NCBI GenBank assembly: GCA_963920665.1
Contig: OY987265.1
Location: 17,551,001-17,615,000, forward strand
Origin: Straminergon stramineum
Lineage: Eukaryota > Streptophyta > Bryopsida > Hypnales > Calliergonaceae
Length of the DNA stretch: 64,000 nt
Reading direction: 5' to 3'
Below are positions 25,301 to 37,275 of the stretch, piece after piece. A program made the position numbers and the translations under genes. The notes beneath the pieces are model-generated. The model was not told where the DNA came from. It was given only the letters and a program-made list of their open reading frames with translations, and did no database searches. Within the stretch, counting starts at the first letter, position 1, and each line of letters opens with the position of its first letter.

Positions 25301-28300
25301 GTTCCACCAACGCAAGCATTTTACCTTAAAGGTAGCCGGAGCAATAGATGTTGCTAGGAGTTGGAGTTTGTCCAAAGTCATTTCTGGTTTTGAATTCTTG
25401 CTCCAATGCAAAGTAATCTTTACAAGCAACAAAGACATCAATTAGTATTAGCAAGAAAACAAATTTCTATAACAAAAGATCAAACATAATCAATGATTCG
25501 TTAATGGATCCAAAAAAATAAGTAGAAAAGGGGTTTGAAATCAGAAATCTACCTCAGACAAGAAGTCATCACCAAGTGTAGGATGTGCAACTGCCAATAG
25601 TTTAGAAAATTGCCCTTTGTAACTGTTTGTCTTCAATTTAGATGCAACAAGCATGGCAGTTGTGATTTCGTGGTCATTTTTTGGTATCAGTGGATCCTCC
25701 TCTAATAGTTTCCGTGCAGCTTCATCTGCAACATCAGCAATTTCTTGCTAGAGATGACAAATTAATGATTGTTATTAAAAATTGAAATTGAAAGTAAGAA
25801 ACATGAATAGTACAAATTAAGAAACACTTTTCCAACTAAATAATTGACAAGCATCCTGACTTACCCTCCATATTAAGGAAATGAACACCTTAGTCGTCAA
25901 AGGATACCATGTTTTTCCCCTTGCAGGGCTTTTTAAACATTTTTTGAACTCCCAATCAGGAAGAATCTCTTTGAAGGTCTCCAAGCTTTGTGTTCCAGTA
26001 GCACGAATCCTATGCAAGGTGTGCACAAGATTGGTCTTCACATGGCTGTTCTCAGTGGATCTGAAAAACAATTCAAAAATAAAGCATGAACACCATTAAA
26101 GAAAAACACTAGAAAATAACAATAACCCCAAAAAGAAGGAAACAATCTTACTTGTTTATATCATGCATGGCATGCAATAAGAGTCCTGTTTTTCCGGATG
26201 GATCCAAGCAAATACTGTCGACAGAAATGTGCCAAGAGGGATCATCTCTGTGTAATCTGTCAATGAATCCAGTCCAAGCTTTGAATCTGTGATTTCCATC
26301 ACATATAAAAAACATCCTCCCAACCAAATGTTGAAGGTGCTTGTTTTTGAGGAGTCTTTCATCAAACCGATCACTTTCCAATTTCCAGAGCAAGCTCATG
26401 TTGTTTTTGTCAACCTCAAATATATTTTGTACCCCTCCTCTCTCATTGCAAATAGAGACATAGAAAACACTTGAACCAGGTCTATAACCATGAGTGAACT
26501 TCGCCTCTAGTCTCTTTACGTCAAAGTCCAATGAAGGATGAACAATCGGCATGGGAATCAACCGGCAAAGTGGAATGGTGAAACGAGATTCATCTTTGGG
26601 AGATATTCTCATAGCCTCAATACAACCAGTGGAATTGACCTTTTGGGCCAATCGTAACTCATCTTCATTCCTAGTACAATCCTCAACAATATCATTGTCA
26701 TCATCACTTTCTTGCATTGCCTCTTGTCCGAGGTCAACGTCCTCACCTTCCATCACCTATTCAACCTAGAATAGTTATGAAAAATAATATTAGAAATAAA
26801 ATAGTCCAAAGAGCATGTTACAATTCAATGTGCATTTATAGGAACTCCTAGCTAACCTAGGGGTTCAAACAATCTCCAACCGTTGTCTCAACTTGAGAAT
26901 GCAAAACCCTCCTTGTCATCTCCGAGGATCCTGAACATACTAATGTCTATAAATTCTGAAATAACATGAACATCACACATTAGAATCACCACTGATCTAG
27001 GTCTCAAAGATTCAATATATAGAACTACTAATCATAAAGGCAATCATCATCTAACATCAAATCAAACCCACCCTAGATGTGGTCAATACAATGATCTTCA
27101 GAAAGTTAAAGGATCATTACTTTTGGAATCAAAACTAAATCAAAATAACGATTCAATATGGCATGAATTAAATTGAGTACTGTATTGCTAAGTAAAGCAG
27201 CAGGTAATTTCTAGCAAAGACCATTCAGTCGGTACCGACGACATCCTAGAGTCGTATCAATTTCTTCTATGATATCTGATAATATGAAATAGCAAAAGAG
27301 TAAATCACCATAGATTCTCTTTGCCTCCATAACATTAGCGGTCTATTTGAACAAGGTAAAAATTGAGAATAAGAATTTCAAAACATCTTGCTGAATTAAG
27401 AAAGGCCACATGAATCCATCGCTACCAACAGCATAAGATAGGTACATTTTGAACAACTGCATGCTCCTCAAAACCTTATTAAAATAGACGGATTGCCATA
27501 TTACAAACTAGCATTAAAGCTTATCCAAAGTTGCATGTCCATTTTTCAAGGATCCAGGACTTAAAAATACTATGCATGCATAATTTAACAATGAAGAAAA
27601 TATTCAAGTTATATGTAATGTAGTAAGTTATAGGAGTTGTTAGTAACGATAAAATGTGAGACTCAAGCACGAATCAACTGCAATGAATAAGAAAACTTAA
27701 GGCATTCCCCAAAAGATAACTCTATGCATTTATTTCTATAAAATAGTGAACATTTTTAGAGGATTATGATTCTGAACAAAATGCAACTGTACAGAGTCTC
27801 TTTCAGATGTTTAGTCGGCAACGACAACATTGAGGATGTGAGGCTTCCGCATGTGCAAAAACTCACATACCAATAGGCCATTTATAAATGTCCCTAGTGC
27901 ATTGTCATAGAAGTTAATCAGGAAGTGCTAAGTCACACAATACTTAGATATTTTCATCCTTCGAATTTTCATCAATGCAGCTACAACATCCAGATAGATC
28001 CTACCTCGTCGGCAACGACGACAATGGAGTCCTAAGATCGTTTCATTGAAATTCCACGGGAAGGCTTAACTATTTGAGTACTCAATTGAAATAATCATAA
28101 ATTCAAAGCTGATTTGAATGTTCTTGTGCATCTGCACATCACCTTAAATCACCCTAAGCAACTGCAAATCACCGTAAGAGAATACCTGCAAATCACCCTA
28201 AACAATCTGTTAGATTTAAAATACAACATTTTGAGAATATAAATTAATCCGGGTTATACTTAAATACTAATATCAACTAGGAAATTTGCGAGGGAGTGAG

Positions 28301-31031
28301 ATTCCATTGCTGCACAAAATTCGATAATACTAATCAACATAACTGCGTGAATGCAGCTACTCTGGAGCTTAAGATACCTAGACATCATCGATGACAACAT
28401 CACCAAAGTTAAGCATCTGAAAACGGACAAATGATTTTTTGGTCATACCGTTCAAGAATTATACCAACTTGGATTGAATTTTAGATTCACTTACTTCTAC
28501 ATACAATTTCCCTTAGTATATCCTCTGCATATTGGATTTTGTGAACGAATCAATCTGCTCAAGAAATTAACGAAAGGAAAAAAACAGGTAGCGTCCTCCA
28601 TCAGCATTACTAGTACCGTCCTCCATCAACATTGTTAGACTAAAAATCTCACTCAATCCAAATAAAACTATCAAAAGATTGATTGTTTTAGTATCAATAT
28701 TGCTCGTTTACAGTAATAGTAAAATGCATCTCAATATTTTGGTACAAGAAGGACCTTGATTTCTAAAGAATACCAAATTCAAAACAATCAGGAATTATCC
28801 TCATCCGTATTTCAAGTAGGAAGTACAGACAGCCTTGATGATGATTTCCAAAGTATCGTGGTTAAACGAAATTAATTATCTGTAGAAATAGACACTATAG
28901 AATTCAGATTTTTCTATCTTGTTGTCCGAGAAATTATATAGAACTGATACATGAAAGTGAGATTGTCGTATGAATAACAATTTCAAATTAATACCTATAG
29001 AAAAAACAGGTTTCTTCAGTTCATTCAATAGAATTCAGATTTGCGATTCTTTATGACTAAATCCAAAAAAAACTGAATTATCAATTTCATCCAGGTTCCT
29101 CGACACTGGAGAAGAACAATCCAGCATAACTGAATAGAAGAGCACCATTTCGACCCATACAATTTGTGTCTAATTCTCCAAGTGAAAGGAAGCCAAAGCA
29201 CAGGCTATACGTTTTCATTTAAGTTTGTTTCTAATGTTCTCAAGAAATGAATACACCCAGGCAAAGGACCCTCTTGTGGTAAATTTCAAAGACCACATAG
29301 CACAAAGAATATCTGAATCTGAAGTTGGAAGACAAATCAGATTATGATATCCAGTATTGTCAACAGATAGTCCAAATTCTAGTAGATCGACAAGCAGAAT
29401 TTGCATCGATTTAGCAAAAAATACACGAAAACAACAAAACTGAGGAATCGGCTAGTCTGTACCTACTTCACACGAATCCAAATTTTGTTAAAGCATTCTC
29501 TGGAACTGAGCTTCTAGAGAGTTTCAGAGTCAATCCGAAATGGACTCCAAACTAGCAGTTCTATTTCAGGTCCTCCGTTTCGAATATGGAAAACCAACCG
29601 TGTGTCATAATCGTGAGGTATATTAAACCCTAATCCAAACAGTTGCTCGAGATTCACTTCCATCTATCAAATTTGGGTGTACAGAAGAGAAGTTAAATGT
29701 ATTCACGGGCTTTGGATTTAATCTTCTCGGATTTTGGTTAAGCTTTCCTTCAGATTTAGACAAGAAAAGAAGACTAAAAGTATACAAAGAATCCCTGGAA
29801 GTTTTTTACAAGTAAACTAGCGAGAAATTATCAAGACCGCCGAACATACCCTTCACTTCTTAGCAAAACCTAATAGAAGAGAAAGATGGTCACCGCAATA
29901 TTTTCACAACTCCCACTTCTGCTTCGGGGATGAATAACAAACGCAGTCGGCACCGACGACAACGCTGTGAAAGACAGTCACAGCAGAATTTTCAGTTAAT
30001 TGATTGGGCCAACCCATACCTGAGAGCTTGAAGGAAACTTGATTTCTATTGCTAGAGCTCCGTCCTTCTCATTAGCTTGGGCAGAACAACCTAGTTTCGG
30101 TGATATTGAACCCAGACTGCCAAGAAACACATTGTCCAATCCTCCTTTCGTCTCCAAGAGAGTGGCGGCCGATAGCTGCAGTATTCGCACTAGGGTTTAG
30201 AACCCTAAACCAATGACATATGAAGTGATAGGATACTTACTTCGGAAAATATTCTTGTTTAACCTTTCTTGTGATAGGACTTAATCTATTTGTCATTCTC
30301 AAGTCTATGGTCTTAATTTACTTTCACTTTTATAAATGCATCATTGTATTAATAGATATTTCTTGTATTTGATTCAATAAATTGTTTGTCAGCCTATGAA
30401 TTTGTATTCTTTGATTGAAAAATTCCAAATTATATAAGGAGAACTAAGTAGTATCTATCGAACTTTAACTCCATACCTACTCTAAAAGAAGCATTACCAA
30501 ATTTGGTATTGTCTTCCTATAACACTTAATTTATCCATCACAGAAGAGTAAATATGATAAAAATGATAGGTTCAACGCAATTAGGAAATTGAGCAATTGA
30601 TCCTCTAAAGAGCCTCTTGCATCTTTTGTGTCAAAAGTTTAGCTTGAGACATATATTTAAGTCTTTCGACTCTATGTTTACTCTAACTATTGAAACCAAT
30701 GGATTTAATGAAATATCTATATGAGAATAAAAATACATACCTGGAGGACTTGACGGTTGGCGTTGTTCACAACATTGCCCTCTTCAACTTCAGTAATTGA
30801 TTCTAGGAACGACTCCGTTGGTGAACAGCTCCCTGGAGGCTGGAATACTTCATTGCCTTCAAAAATAAGCTTCTTGGTAAGGCTAGAGAAGAGTCTAATA
30901 CATGTCCCATTACGAATCCTTTGTTCCCTAGAACGATGAAGTGCTTTCTTTGAAGAATACTTGGTGCTTGACTTCCTCCTCCTTTGCTTTGGTCTCTCAA
31001 GTGAAGGGGACAAATTCTCAACTCCAGACAT
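22304..31031 (-). CDS. Multi-exon ParB-like / DNA amino-methyltransferase-like fusion gene (damaged)
   Basis: Twelve exons on the minus strand can be joined: 31031-30741 (tentative), 26756-26152, 26060-25865, 25747-25553, 25417-25202, 25072-24837, 24739-24642, 24563-23959, 23836-23489, 23373-23100, 23000-22784, 22560-22304. Most junctions have canonical GT donors and AG acceptors with matching phase; the product would be about 1,150-1,180 residues. Exon 2 holds a ParB/Srx-like fold ending in RMFFICDGNHRFKAW. The exon at 23836-23489 carries DLMIMDIPEG, in the place of the DPPY motif of beta-class amino-methyltransferases. The exon at 23373-23100 carries PGDIVFDCSAATG (AdoMet-binding motif), continued by IHACRRSGRHIVAFEED. 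The exon at 24563-23959 is Lys/Ala/Glu-rich and coiled-coil-like. Damage: TGA at 24016-24018; the last two junctions are out of phase by one base unless the acceptor G is kept; a frame slip at a C run near 22490. Both catalytic motifs look degenerate, so activity is doubtful. Confidence 0.65.
23100..23836 (-). CDS. Exon pair encoding the methyltransferase-like domain
   Basis: Two exons (23836-23489 and 23373-23100) joined in phase. The order, a DPPY-like motif first (MDIPEG) and the AdoMet-binding loop second (PGDIVFDCSAATG), is that of beta-class N6-adenine/N4-cytosine methyltransferases. The usual DPPY and FxGxG residues are altered (DIPE; CSAATG). Between them lies a Rossmann-like stretch (GGHLHDDGAMLIFHSDG). 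A DPGLMQ segment sits where related enzymes have the HPTQKP helix. Inactive or altered specificity is likely if expressed. Confidence 0.6.
26152..26756 (-). CDS. Exon encoding the ParB-like domain
   Basis: A 201-codon open exon. It opens with an acidic stretch (GQEAMQESDDDNDIVED), then FTIPLCRLIPMPIVHP, corresponding to the first strands of ParB/Srx domains, and ends with the GRMFFICDGNHRFKAWTGFI segment that matches the conserved G-x-HR-x-x-A loop of that fold. Translation could start at the ATG at 26753-26751; alternatively the exon begins after a TAG acceptor at 26757 and joins an upstream exon in phase. The donor is GTAAGA at 26151. ParB domains bind or hydrolyse CTP or act as nucleases in bacteria and phages; which applies here cannot be told. 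Confidence 0.65.
26757..29995. other. Large intron or intergenic interval with GTCGGcaCGAC dyads
   Basis: AT-rich, no supportable gene. Four near-identical dyads sit at 27228-27239, 27814-27825, 28008-28019 and 29946-29957. In addition, AAATCACC(T/G)TAA words repeat near 28139-28200. Confidence 0.55.
27228..29957. repeat. Dispersed 12 bp dyads, GTCGGnnCCGAC type, four copies
   Basis: GTCGGTACCGAC (27228, a perfect palindrome), GTCGGCAACGAC (27814 and 28008) and GTCGGCACCGAC (29946) are each followed by GACA or AACA and a partly shared tail (for example GACGACAATGGAGTC and GACAACATTGAGGATG). Four GC-rich, nearly identical words in 3 kb of AT-rich DNA are not expected by chance. Confidence 0.7.
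30002..30190 (-). CDS. Possible exon within the large intron
   Basis: A 62-codon open stretch (LQLSAATLLETKGGLDNVF and onward) bounded by an AG acceptor (AACCCTAG at about 30191) and a strong CAG/GTATGG donor. Its phase does not fit between the exons at 30741-31031 and 26152-26756, so it may be an alternative 5' exon, part of a non-coding transcript, or chance. Just outside the acceptor are two inverted telo-boxes (TAGGGTTTAG and AACCCTAAAC). Confidence 0.3.
30741..31031 (-). CDS. Probable first exon of the ParB-methyltransferase gene
   Basis: A 97-codon open frame from an ATG at 31031 to a good GTATGT donor at 30740. The product is basic at the start (KQRRRKSSTKYSSKK, possible nuclear signal) and acidic near its end (ESITEVEEG). 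The donor phase fits a direct junction to the exon starting at 26756, which would make a 4 kb intron. It could equally be the first exon of an unrelated gene whose other exons I cannot see. A TATA-like box lies 68 bp upstream. Confidence 0.45.
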
Positions 31032-31098
31032 TTGAGATACTCTAAGTCTTCCTCAAGTTAAGGAAGTGCTAACTACGTGAGTAGAGTATGTACATATA

Positions 31099-31106
31099 TA
31101 TTTATA
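31099..31106 (-). promoter_or_regulatory. TATA-like box
   Basis: On the minus strand TATAAATA occurs inside TAAATATAAATATATATG, 68 bp upstream of the ATG at 31031. Position and sequence fit a plant TATA box, though the surrounding DNA is AT-rich and chance occurrence is possible. Confidence 0.35.
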
Positions 31107-32263
31107 TTTAATTTTCTAGGTGATCAACTCAATAATGCTTCTATAGTACATATTGTGTAGGTATAGATTTAACGACTACTTATTTTGATTACACAATTCT
31201 TCAAAATTTGGTTGTTTCTTAATGTACTTTTTGTATATCTTCATTAATTATATGAGATTGGTCAGTAGGATACCAAACTATTTAAGAAATCTACATCATC
31301 ATTTAGATTTAAATTTGAATGATCCCTTAAACATGTATTGATGAAGATGTGAATAACTAAAGATCCGATTTCTGTGTGGTATTGTTTATGATCTGTGCTG
31401 ATAAGCCGTCACATATAGCTTTGTCATTGGGCAATTAATTGGATGACATTCACTTGAGCCTATGAAATGGCATTTTTCCATTCTACATGACACTATAGTA
31501 GAGCCACCCATTACCAACCACTTAAGCATTTTGTGCATGATTTGAAGTATTAGGAGGCATTGTTAATTTTTTTCCATGTAAAGAGATAGAAATGATGAGC
31601 GTTGTCAAAGTTTTATAATTTTTTTCCTTAAATTAAAATTGCTATAATTTTTAGAAGCCAAAAGTTGGCCTACTCCCATCCCAAATACATTGATTCTTCC
31701 ATCACTATTCATCTAAAAACTAATTTGACTCTCAAAACGAAGCAAATGTGTCATAACAGTGATGGATACAAGATGGTGGGAATTCCAAAACTTTAGGGTT
31801 ACTTGTGAGTCATTTCTCTATTGAATTTTCCATATCCAATGTATTGACCATGGTTTGTGGTTGGTAATGGGCGGTTCTACCATACAATGAATGTCATAGG
31901 ATTTTGAGAGTTTATGGGGATCTGGGTTGTACTTGATTTATTACACCCTTGACAAATTTTACATGGCGGTTTGTTTTATGAGAAAATTCTTTGCAATTAA
32001 TTTTAGTGTGACCTCTATTGAATTGTGTTCCACCATTGCAGTAAAGATAACTTCCAACTATTGAAGTGACATTTACTTTTCACTTCTCCCTTAATTAAGA
32101 GTTCCTTGATAGAATTTCTCTTCTATTCTTTCATTTTTTTGTTTCTATCTCTCACTCTCACCTAGATTTGAATAGGTGAATATTTGCATTTTGTTAACAC
32201 TAGAAGTCCATGGAATACTACTATGACCATGTTTTTTAGCTACGGATTGCAATTATCTTAAGC
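31107..32263. other. Intergenic interval between divergent genes
   Basis: No gene seen. It separates the minus-strand ParB-methyltransferase gene from the plus-strand MULE-like gene and would contain both promoters. No clear motif beyond the TATA-like box noted separately. Confidence 0.45.
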
Positions 32264-35200
32264 ATGTCTTCCAATACAGTGGTGGTTGTGAGGGCTCTAG
32301 GAGAAGTTGTCCCTATCACATTTTCAATTGGGGAATTGGGATATGCTGTCATAACTGCGTTTCGTTTGAGTATTCGATTTTGTTTATCCGAAAGCTCGTT
32401 ACATATTGACGAAGAGATCTTTGATAGTTTAACTAGTGACTTGACTCATACGCTTGGTCGGGATGTTGTTCTTGATAGCCCTTGTAGGCAGTGGCATTTG
32501 CAACCTGGAAGATATTTAGCGTATGGTTTACCTGAATCAATTATAGCGGCATCCACTAAGGAAGAAACTCCAAGATTATCAACCACTGCTACTTGCCACA
32601 CACCTACACGAGCACGAGTTAAGATTGAGCCAGGAGTAGAGGTCATTGCAATCGATAGCGATGATTCTGACGACTCGTCACCACCTCACAAACTATTCAA
32701 ACAGACACCAACTCCGTTGTCACAAGTTCATGGCACATCCTCTGTCCCTTCTCTAGTAGTACTTACAAGATTGGAGCATATTGGTGGACAATCTATCATT
32801 CCCTATTTGCGGAAGCTTGGTCACACAAAAGGGTCGAGGAATCCATTCAAGAAAGTTGATTATGATTTAATTTCAATTCATCAAGTTGAATTTGTTCCAC
32901 TAGTGTTCAATGGTGATGTGATTTTTGAGTTACCGCCACTTCATAGTTCTAGTATCCAATGTCAAGCAAAGCTTTTGAGTGGAATGGAGAAACGCTATGA
33001 CGGGCATGTTTGGTCAAACACTCAGACAACTAATATCAAAAACAATGACGGGTTGTCATTTCGCTTGTCTTCATGTGTTGGGCATCTTCGTTGTGATAAC
33101 ACCAAATGCAGCTACCTCACTCGTGTTCATCGCACAACAGTATTGAACGAGACCGAATGGGATGGTTGTTCTCCCGTTCCATTTGAGGTTGGTTCCAACC
33201 CTCCTTCTGGTTCAACAATCACATGCAAAATTTGTTGTGCTATTCCTTCATGTATTTCAAGTTGCCCAGCAAAAATATACTATGTGGTTGGACAGAAGGA
33301 AATGAATCAAGCATGTGTTCACTTCGGTTTTCATGAACACCCTGTGAAAAATGGAGAGTGCCGTGTTTCAAAGGAGAGGACTCGTTCATTAATTTCTGAT
33401 CAAGTCGAGAGGACTCCATCTGCAACCAATTCTTCAATTGTTCTAGAGGCAAGCAAGGAATTTCTCGGAGAATTGCTTCTCCGACCTGAAGGAGTCTTAG
33501 ATGCTAAGTTTGGACTTGATGAAGTCATTCCAGTTCTTGATAAGTGCAAATACATGAGTTCTCCAAGCATTAGAAATGAAGTCACCACATTCAAGTATTT
33601 TCGAAGGTTTGGAGTTATGGACAGCATCACCAAACTTCGGGGATGTAGCAATTGGGCTTATGTTCAAGAGAACAAGTTCCCTAGTCAAGGATCTAATTTA
33701 GACAAAGTTTTTGTCTTCAAAATGTCTGAGTTAGGTCCAGCTAGTGGCATTGATTTGGTAACTCGGATGCAACCAAGTGGAGACCTTCAAGATGCTTGGA
33801 TTATGTTCGATCATGTCAAGCGAGTAAAGCACTGGACAACAATGGCATGTCATGTTTATGATCCTAGTTTTTGCCGCGTGATGACTATTGCCCTCTGTGA
33901 TATGCAATCCGAGGATTCAATTGCTCAAATCAATTTTTAGAAGAATTTGAATGCAATTATGGCCAAACATGGTATTGCCTTGCCTCATTTTAAGGGTTTC
34001 ATGGCTGACTATGCACAAGCAAATTGGAATGCGGTGAGAAGTATATATGGGAGTGGGGATCCTACCGAGCCCATGCTCAATCGAGAGCAGACTTGTCTCT
34101 TCCACTGGACTCAATCCTTGGAAAAGCATACAAAGGCAGACATTCACGTAGACCTTCAAGATCAACATCGGAAGTTGTGTAAGCAGTACAAAGATGCAAC
34201 ATCTTCATCTGAGTCTGAGATCCGATTTCACGCCATTTGAGCATGGTGGCACTCTTCAGGAGACACAACAGAGGAGGGGCTACGGCGATTGGAATTGTGG
34301 TTAGCATTTTGGCACTTCCAGTACAGACAATGGGGAGGATTTATGCAAATTGTGAGATTCCATTCCTTCTAAATTCAATCTTTTATTTCAATTTTAAATC
34401 AACACTATACATGTCATTGTCAATTGTATGTCATTGTAATTTAGAATTTCATTGATAAACGTAGACTTCAATAGCTTTCAATAATTTTCTATAGTAGTGC
34501 TTATGAGACATGCATAATCCTTAGCCATGTATTTATACTTCATTATGTCTTCTACTAACCTTCACTTTTTGGTATAGGATTTGTCGACTGATGAACTTTC
34601 AGAGATGCCCTCGTGCAACCTTGCTGAGACAGTCCATAACAAATGGTTGCAGCAATCTGGAAATCGAGGGAATGATTTGTATGTTGCTACTGTTGATGAC
34701 TATGTTAGAGCATTCATGCAGATGGTTAGATATTATCAATTTTTGAAAGGTGAGAATCCAGGAACAGGTCCTGGAAAAGAAGAACTTCTCCTTCGAGTTG
34801 CACAAAGATATGCCCAACGCACTGGAAACCCTAAAGGTCTAAATGATGCAATGGCAAGTGTTCCAGGGATTGGAGAATTTTGCACAAGAGATCCACACTT
34901 TGAAGGTGAGGAAGTTTTTGGGTCTCAAAAGCGTATGCCAAATTTACCTCCAGGCTCAAAGCATGATTCACACCGCCCCGATAAAGTGAATTTTTCTCAA
35001 CCACTTGCATAGACAAGGTCCATCCGAGCAAGTTCGTCTGGAATTTTTTTGGATCCTATCTCAGAAGAACCCTTGCTTAGTGGAAATGGAGAAGAGGCTG
35101 AATTTTTGATGTCAAGTAGACCACTTAACGCATCATCAACACTAATGGCACCTCGAGTGACAACCATCGAAGAGACTACTTGTGATGAGTCACAATGGCA

Positions 35201-36047
35201 TATTGCATGATTGCAAAAGACATTAGCGAAGGCGTGTTTTGCCCTACAGGCTCTTATAAAGAAGAAGTGTATTGCCAAGATTGTGCAAGGGAATAAAGGA
35301 ACTGCAGCACCAACTTATACTGGCAACATGGATAATTACAAGAAGAATAGGATTGAAAGGATGCAATTTTTCTTCTGCAATGATGACATTGAGCGGTGTG
35401 TTAAAGGGTCGAAGCAGAAATGGGTTCTTTCTAAACCTGAAGTGCCAAGTATTTGGCCAGTGAAGTTTGGAACTAATTTGACACAAAAAGAAATGATGGA
35501 GCTTCAGAATGCAGGATTTTGTCTTCCTGAACGTGTTCAAATATCTCCTAAAAGGTTGTTTGGAGACCAAGAACTACCAGCCGATTTATCAGGATTCCAA
35601 GTTCCAGCTTTTCCTGCTGAGCATCCTAGTACAAGATCGGGAAAAAAAATACGAAGGAATCCTAATGCACCAACGACTAAACAAGCAAACAACTGCGCTT
35701 CTGCATTTACTTTGAAGGCATTTGTTCGTCAAGTAACTATGATACCACATCCTGGTTTTGGATGCATTATAATGCTCGATTCTGGTATACAACCTAACAT
35801 TCACCCATACGTGATTACTATAGGTTCATTTCCAGAATGCACTTGTCCTTATTTCAAGGAAATGTCAACAACAACATTAGGAAAAAGAGGGCAATGGGCA
35901 AATTGTAAACATCTGTACTTCATCTTCGTGGTCATATGTGACCTTGATGCACAAGTAGATGTTTTCATTCATGCTCCAAGTTTTAGCTTTCATGACATGA
36001 AACGTATTCTTGAGAGTGGCATTTTGAGGTGCACAAGCAATTCATAG
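32264..36047 (+). pseudogene. MULE-like transposase-related gene, copy 1
   Basis: One frame runs from the ATG at 32264 through an intron (34352-34577, GTGAGA...TATAG) to TAG 36045. Internal stops, none with a frameshift: TAG 33938, TGA 34238, TAG 35010, TGA 35208. Order of parts: a 190-residue N-terminal region not found in the other copies, with VEVIAIDSDD, a likely SUMO-interacting motif, followed by acidic and Ser residues; a Cys-rich finger (GHLRCDNTKC, CKICCAIPSCISSC, then HFGFHEHPV) like the WRKY-GCM1 fingers of MULEs; a DDE-type core (MFDHVKRVKHWTTMACHVYD, MQSED, FMADYAQANWNAVR, CLFHW); and a C-terminal SWIM finger, CTC...NCKH, at about 35.84-35.91 kb. The architecture is that of Mutator-like transposases and FAR1 relatives. 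At the first stop copy 2 has Trp, supporting TGG to TAG. Confidence 0.75.
34352..34577 (+). other. Intron conserved among the MULE-like copies
   Basis: GTGAGATTCC donor after the segment QWGGFMQI, and GGTATAG acceptor before DLSTDELSEM. Copy 2 has an intron at the same protein position (GTAAGT at 55251) and copy 3 likewise (GTGAGT at about 62797, ATAG acceptor at about 63320). The shared site shows the intron predates the three copies. Confidence 0.75.
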
Positions 36048-36720
36048 GTAAGCTTATTTAGAGACTCCATGTGCTTGGTTAGTGAAGAACTGAACTAGAA
36101 AGACCTATTTGTATTCTGATTCATTTTTAAAATGTAGTGAGACTAAAGGGCCACTACTCAATTTCTACTATCATTGTTTATGTGCATGTTGTATTCAATT
36201 GTTTTCTTACAACTCTTCTTCACTTTTGGCATGATATTTTTAGAGACTGGTAACAATGCATATCTTCCCAGAAATAATCTAACATACTTTCTAGAAGATA
36301 AAAGTTTCCCTAAAACCCTAAAACCCAAAAATCTTAGAAATGTTAAGGACCCTATACATTTCCACAGACTTGGAATAATTACAGTTCCAAATTATACTTC
36401 GAAGTTCCTAAGAACATTTTCTTGACATTTCATTTCCATGAAATGTTTGTATTAAGAAAATCATTTTATAATAGATCAATATAATATAAGGCTTAAGTCT
36501 TAATACTAAAATTTTATGAATATGCTTATTTCACACGGTCTTAGGTCCACGGTTATAGGTTTCACTATCTATAACTAAAAAAAATCTCAAAATATTTTCA
36601 AATTAACCTGTAATAAATTCCCTCTTCATGAAAACTAAAATTGTATTTACAAGCAATTTTGTTTCAAGCTCAGCTTTTTATGCTCCAAGCTCTGTGCTCC
36701 CGCTCTACGCTCGTATACTA
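36048..36720. other. Intergenic interval with a GCTC-rich tract at its end
   Basis: AT-rich, no gene. CCCTAAAACCCTAAAACCC at about 36309-36327 is telomere-like but short. At 36668-36715 the words GCTC, CTCC and CTCTACGCTC repeat, a degenerate relative of the tract after the LINE tail. Confidence 0.5.
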
Positions 36721-36729
36721 GCTTCGTTG

Positions 36730-37262
36730 GATGGGGGGGGGCCGACGGGAGGGCGGATGACTAGGCGGACGGGCGGACACCAAAGCAGACGCCCATGTTT
36801 TGAAGCAACAAACTTCTTTTGACATTTCCAATTGGAGATTTTGGTGTTTTGGGGCGTGTGATATACCATTGGAAAGGTATTTCCAAGACCTTTCCAACGA
36901 AATATTACGCGCCCTAAAATTCCAAAAAAACGAATTCGGAAATTGCAAGTGAAAGTTGCTACGACTACATAGTGAGCGTCTGCTCATCCGCTTGGTGGAC
37001 GGAGTGGGCGGACGGGCTCTAGAATCCGTGGACGGCATCGCGGACGAGATGGTGGACGGGCTGCAAAAATGGCGGACGGGGTCGGGGATGGGCGGATGGG
37101 GTTGTGGACGAGCGGACGGGATGGCGAACGGACTACAGAAACCGCGGACAGTGGTGCGGACGGGGTTGCGGAGGAGAAATTACCTAGGGTAAAAACCAAA
37201 TTTTCCGAATGTCTTAGGACGTCTGGAGGGGTGCGGACGTGGACGCCGGATGTCCGGATGCT
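36730..37262. repeat. CGGACGG-rich degenerate array
   Basis: The plus strand is filled with GGACGGG, GCGGACG and GGCGGAC words at 5-15 bp intervals, in two blocks (36730-36785 and 36985-37260) around a 200 bp AT-rich stretch. The interval gives long spurious open frames. It abuts the 3' part of the minus-strand relic at 37.28-38.23 kb. Similar arrays lie at 38.6, 44.9, 49.1 and 53.5 kb. Confidence 0.8.
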
Positions 37263-37275
37263 AGCGGCTGCATGA

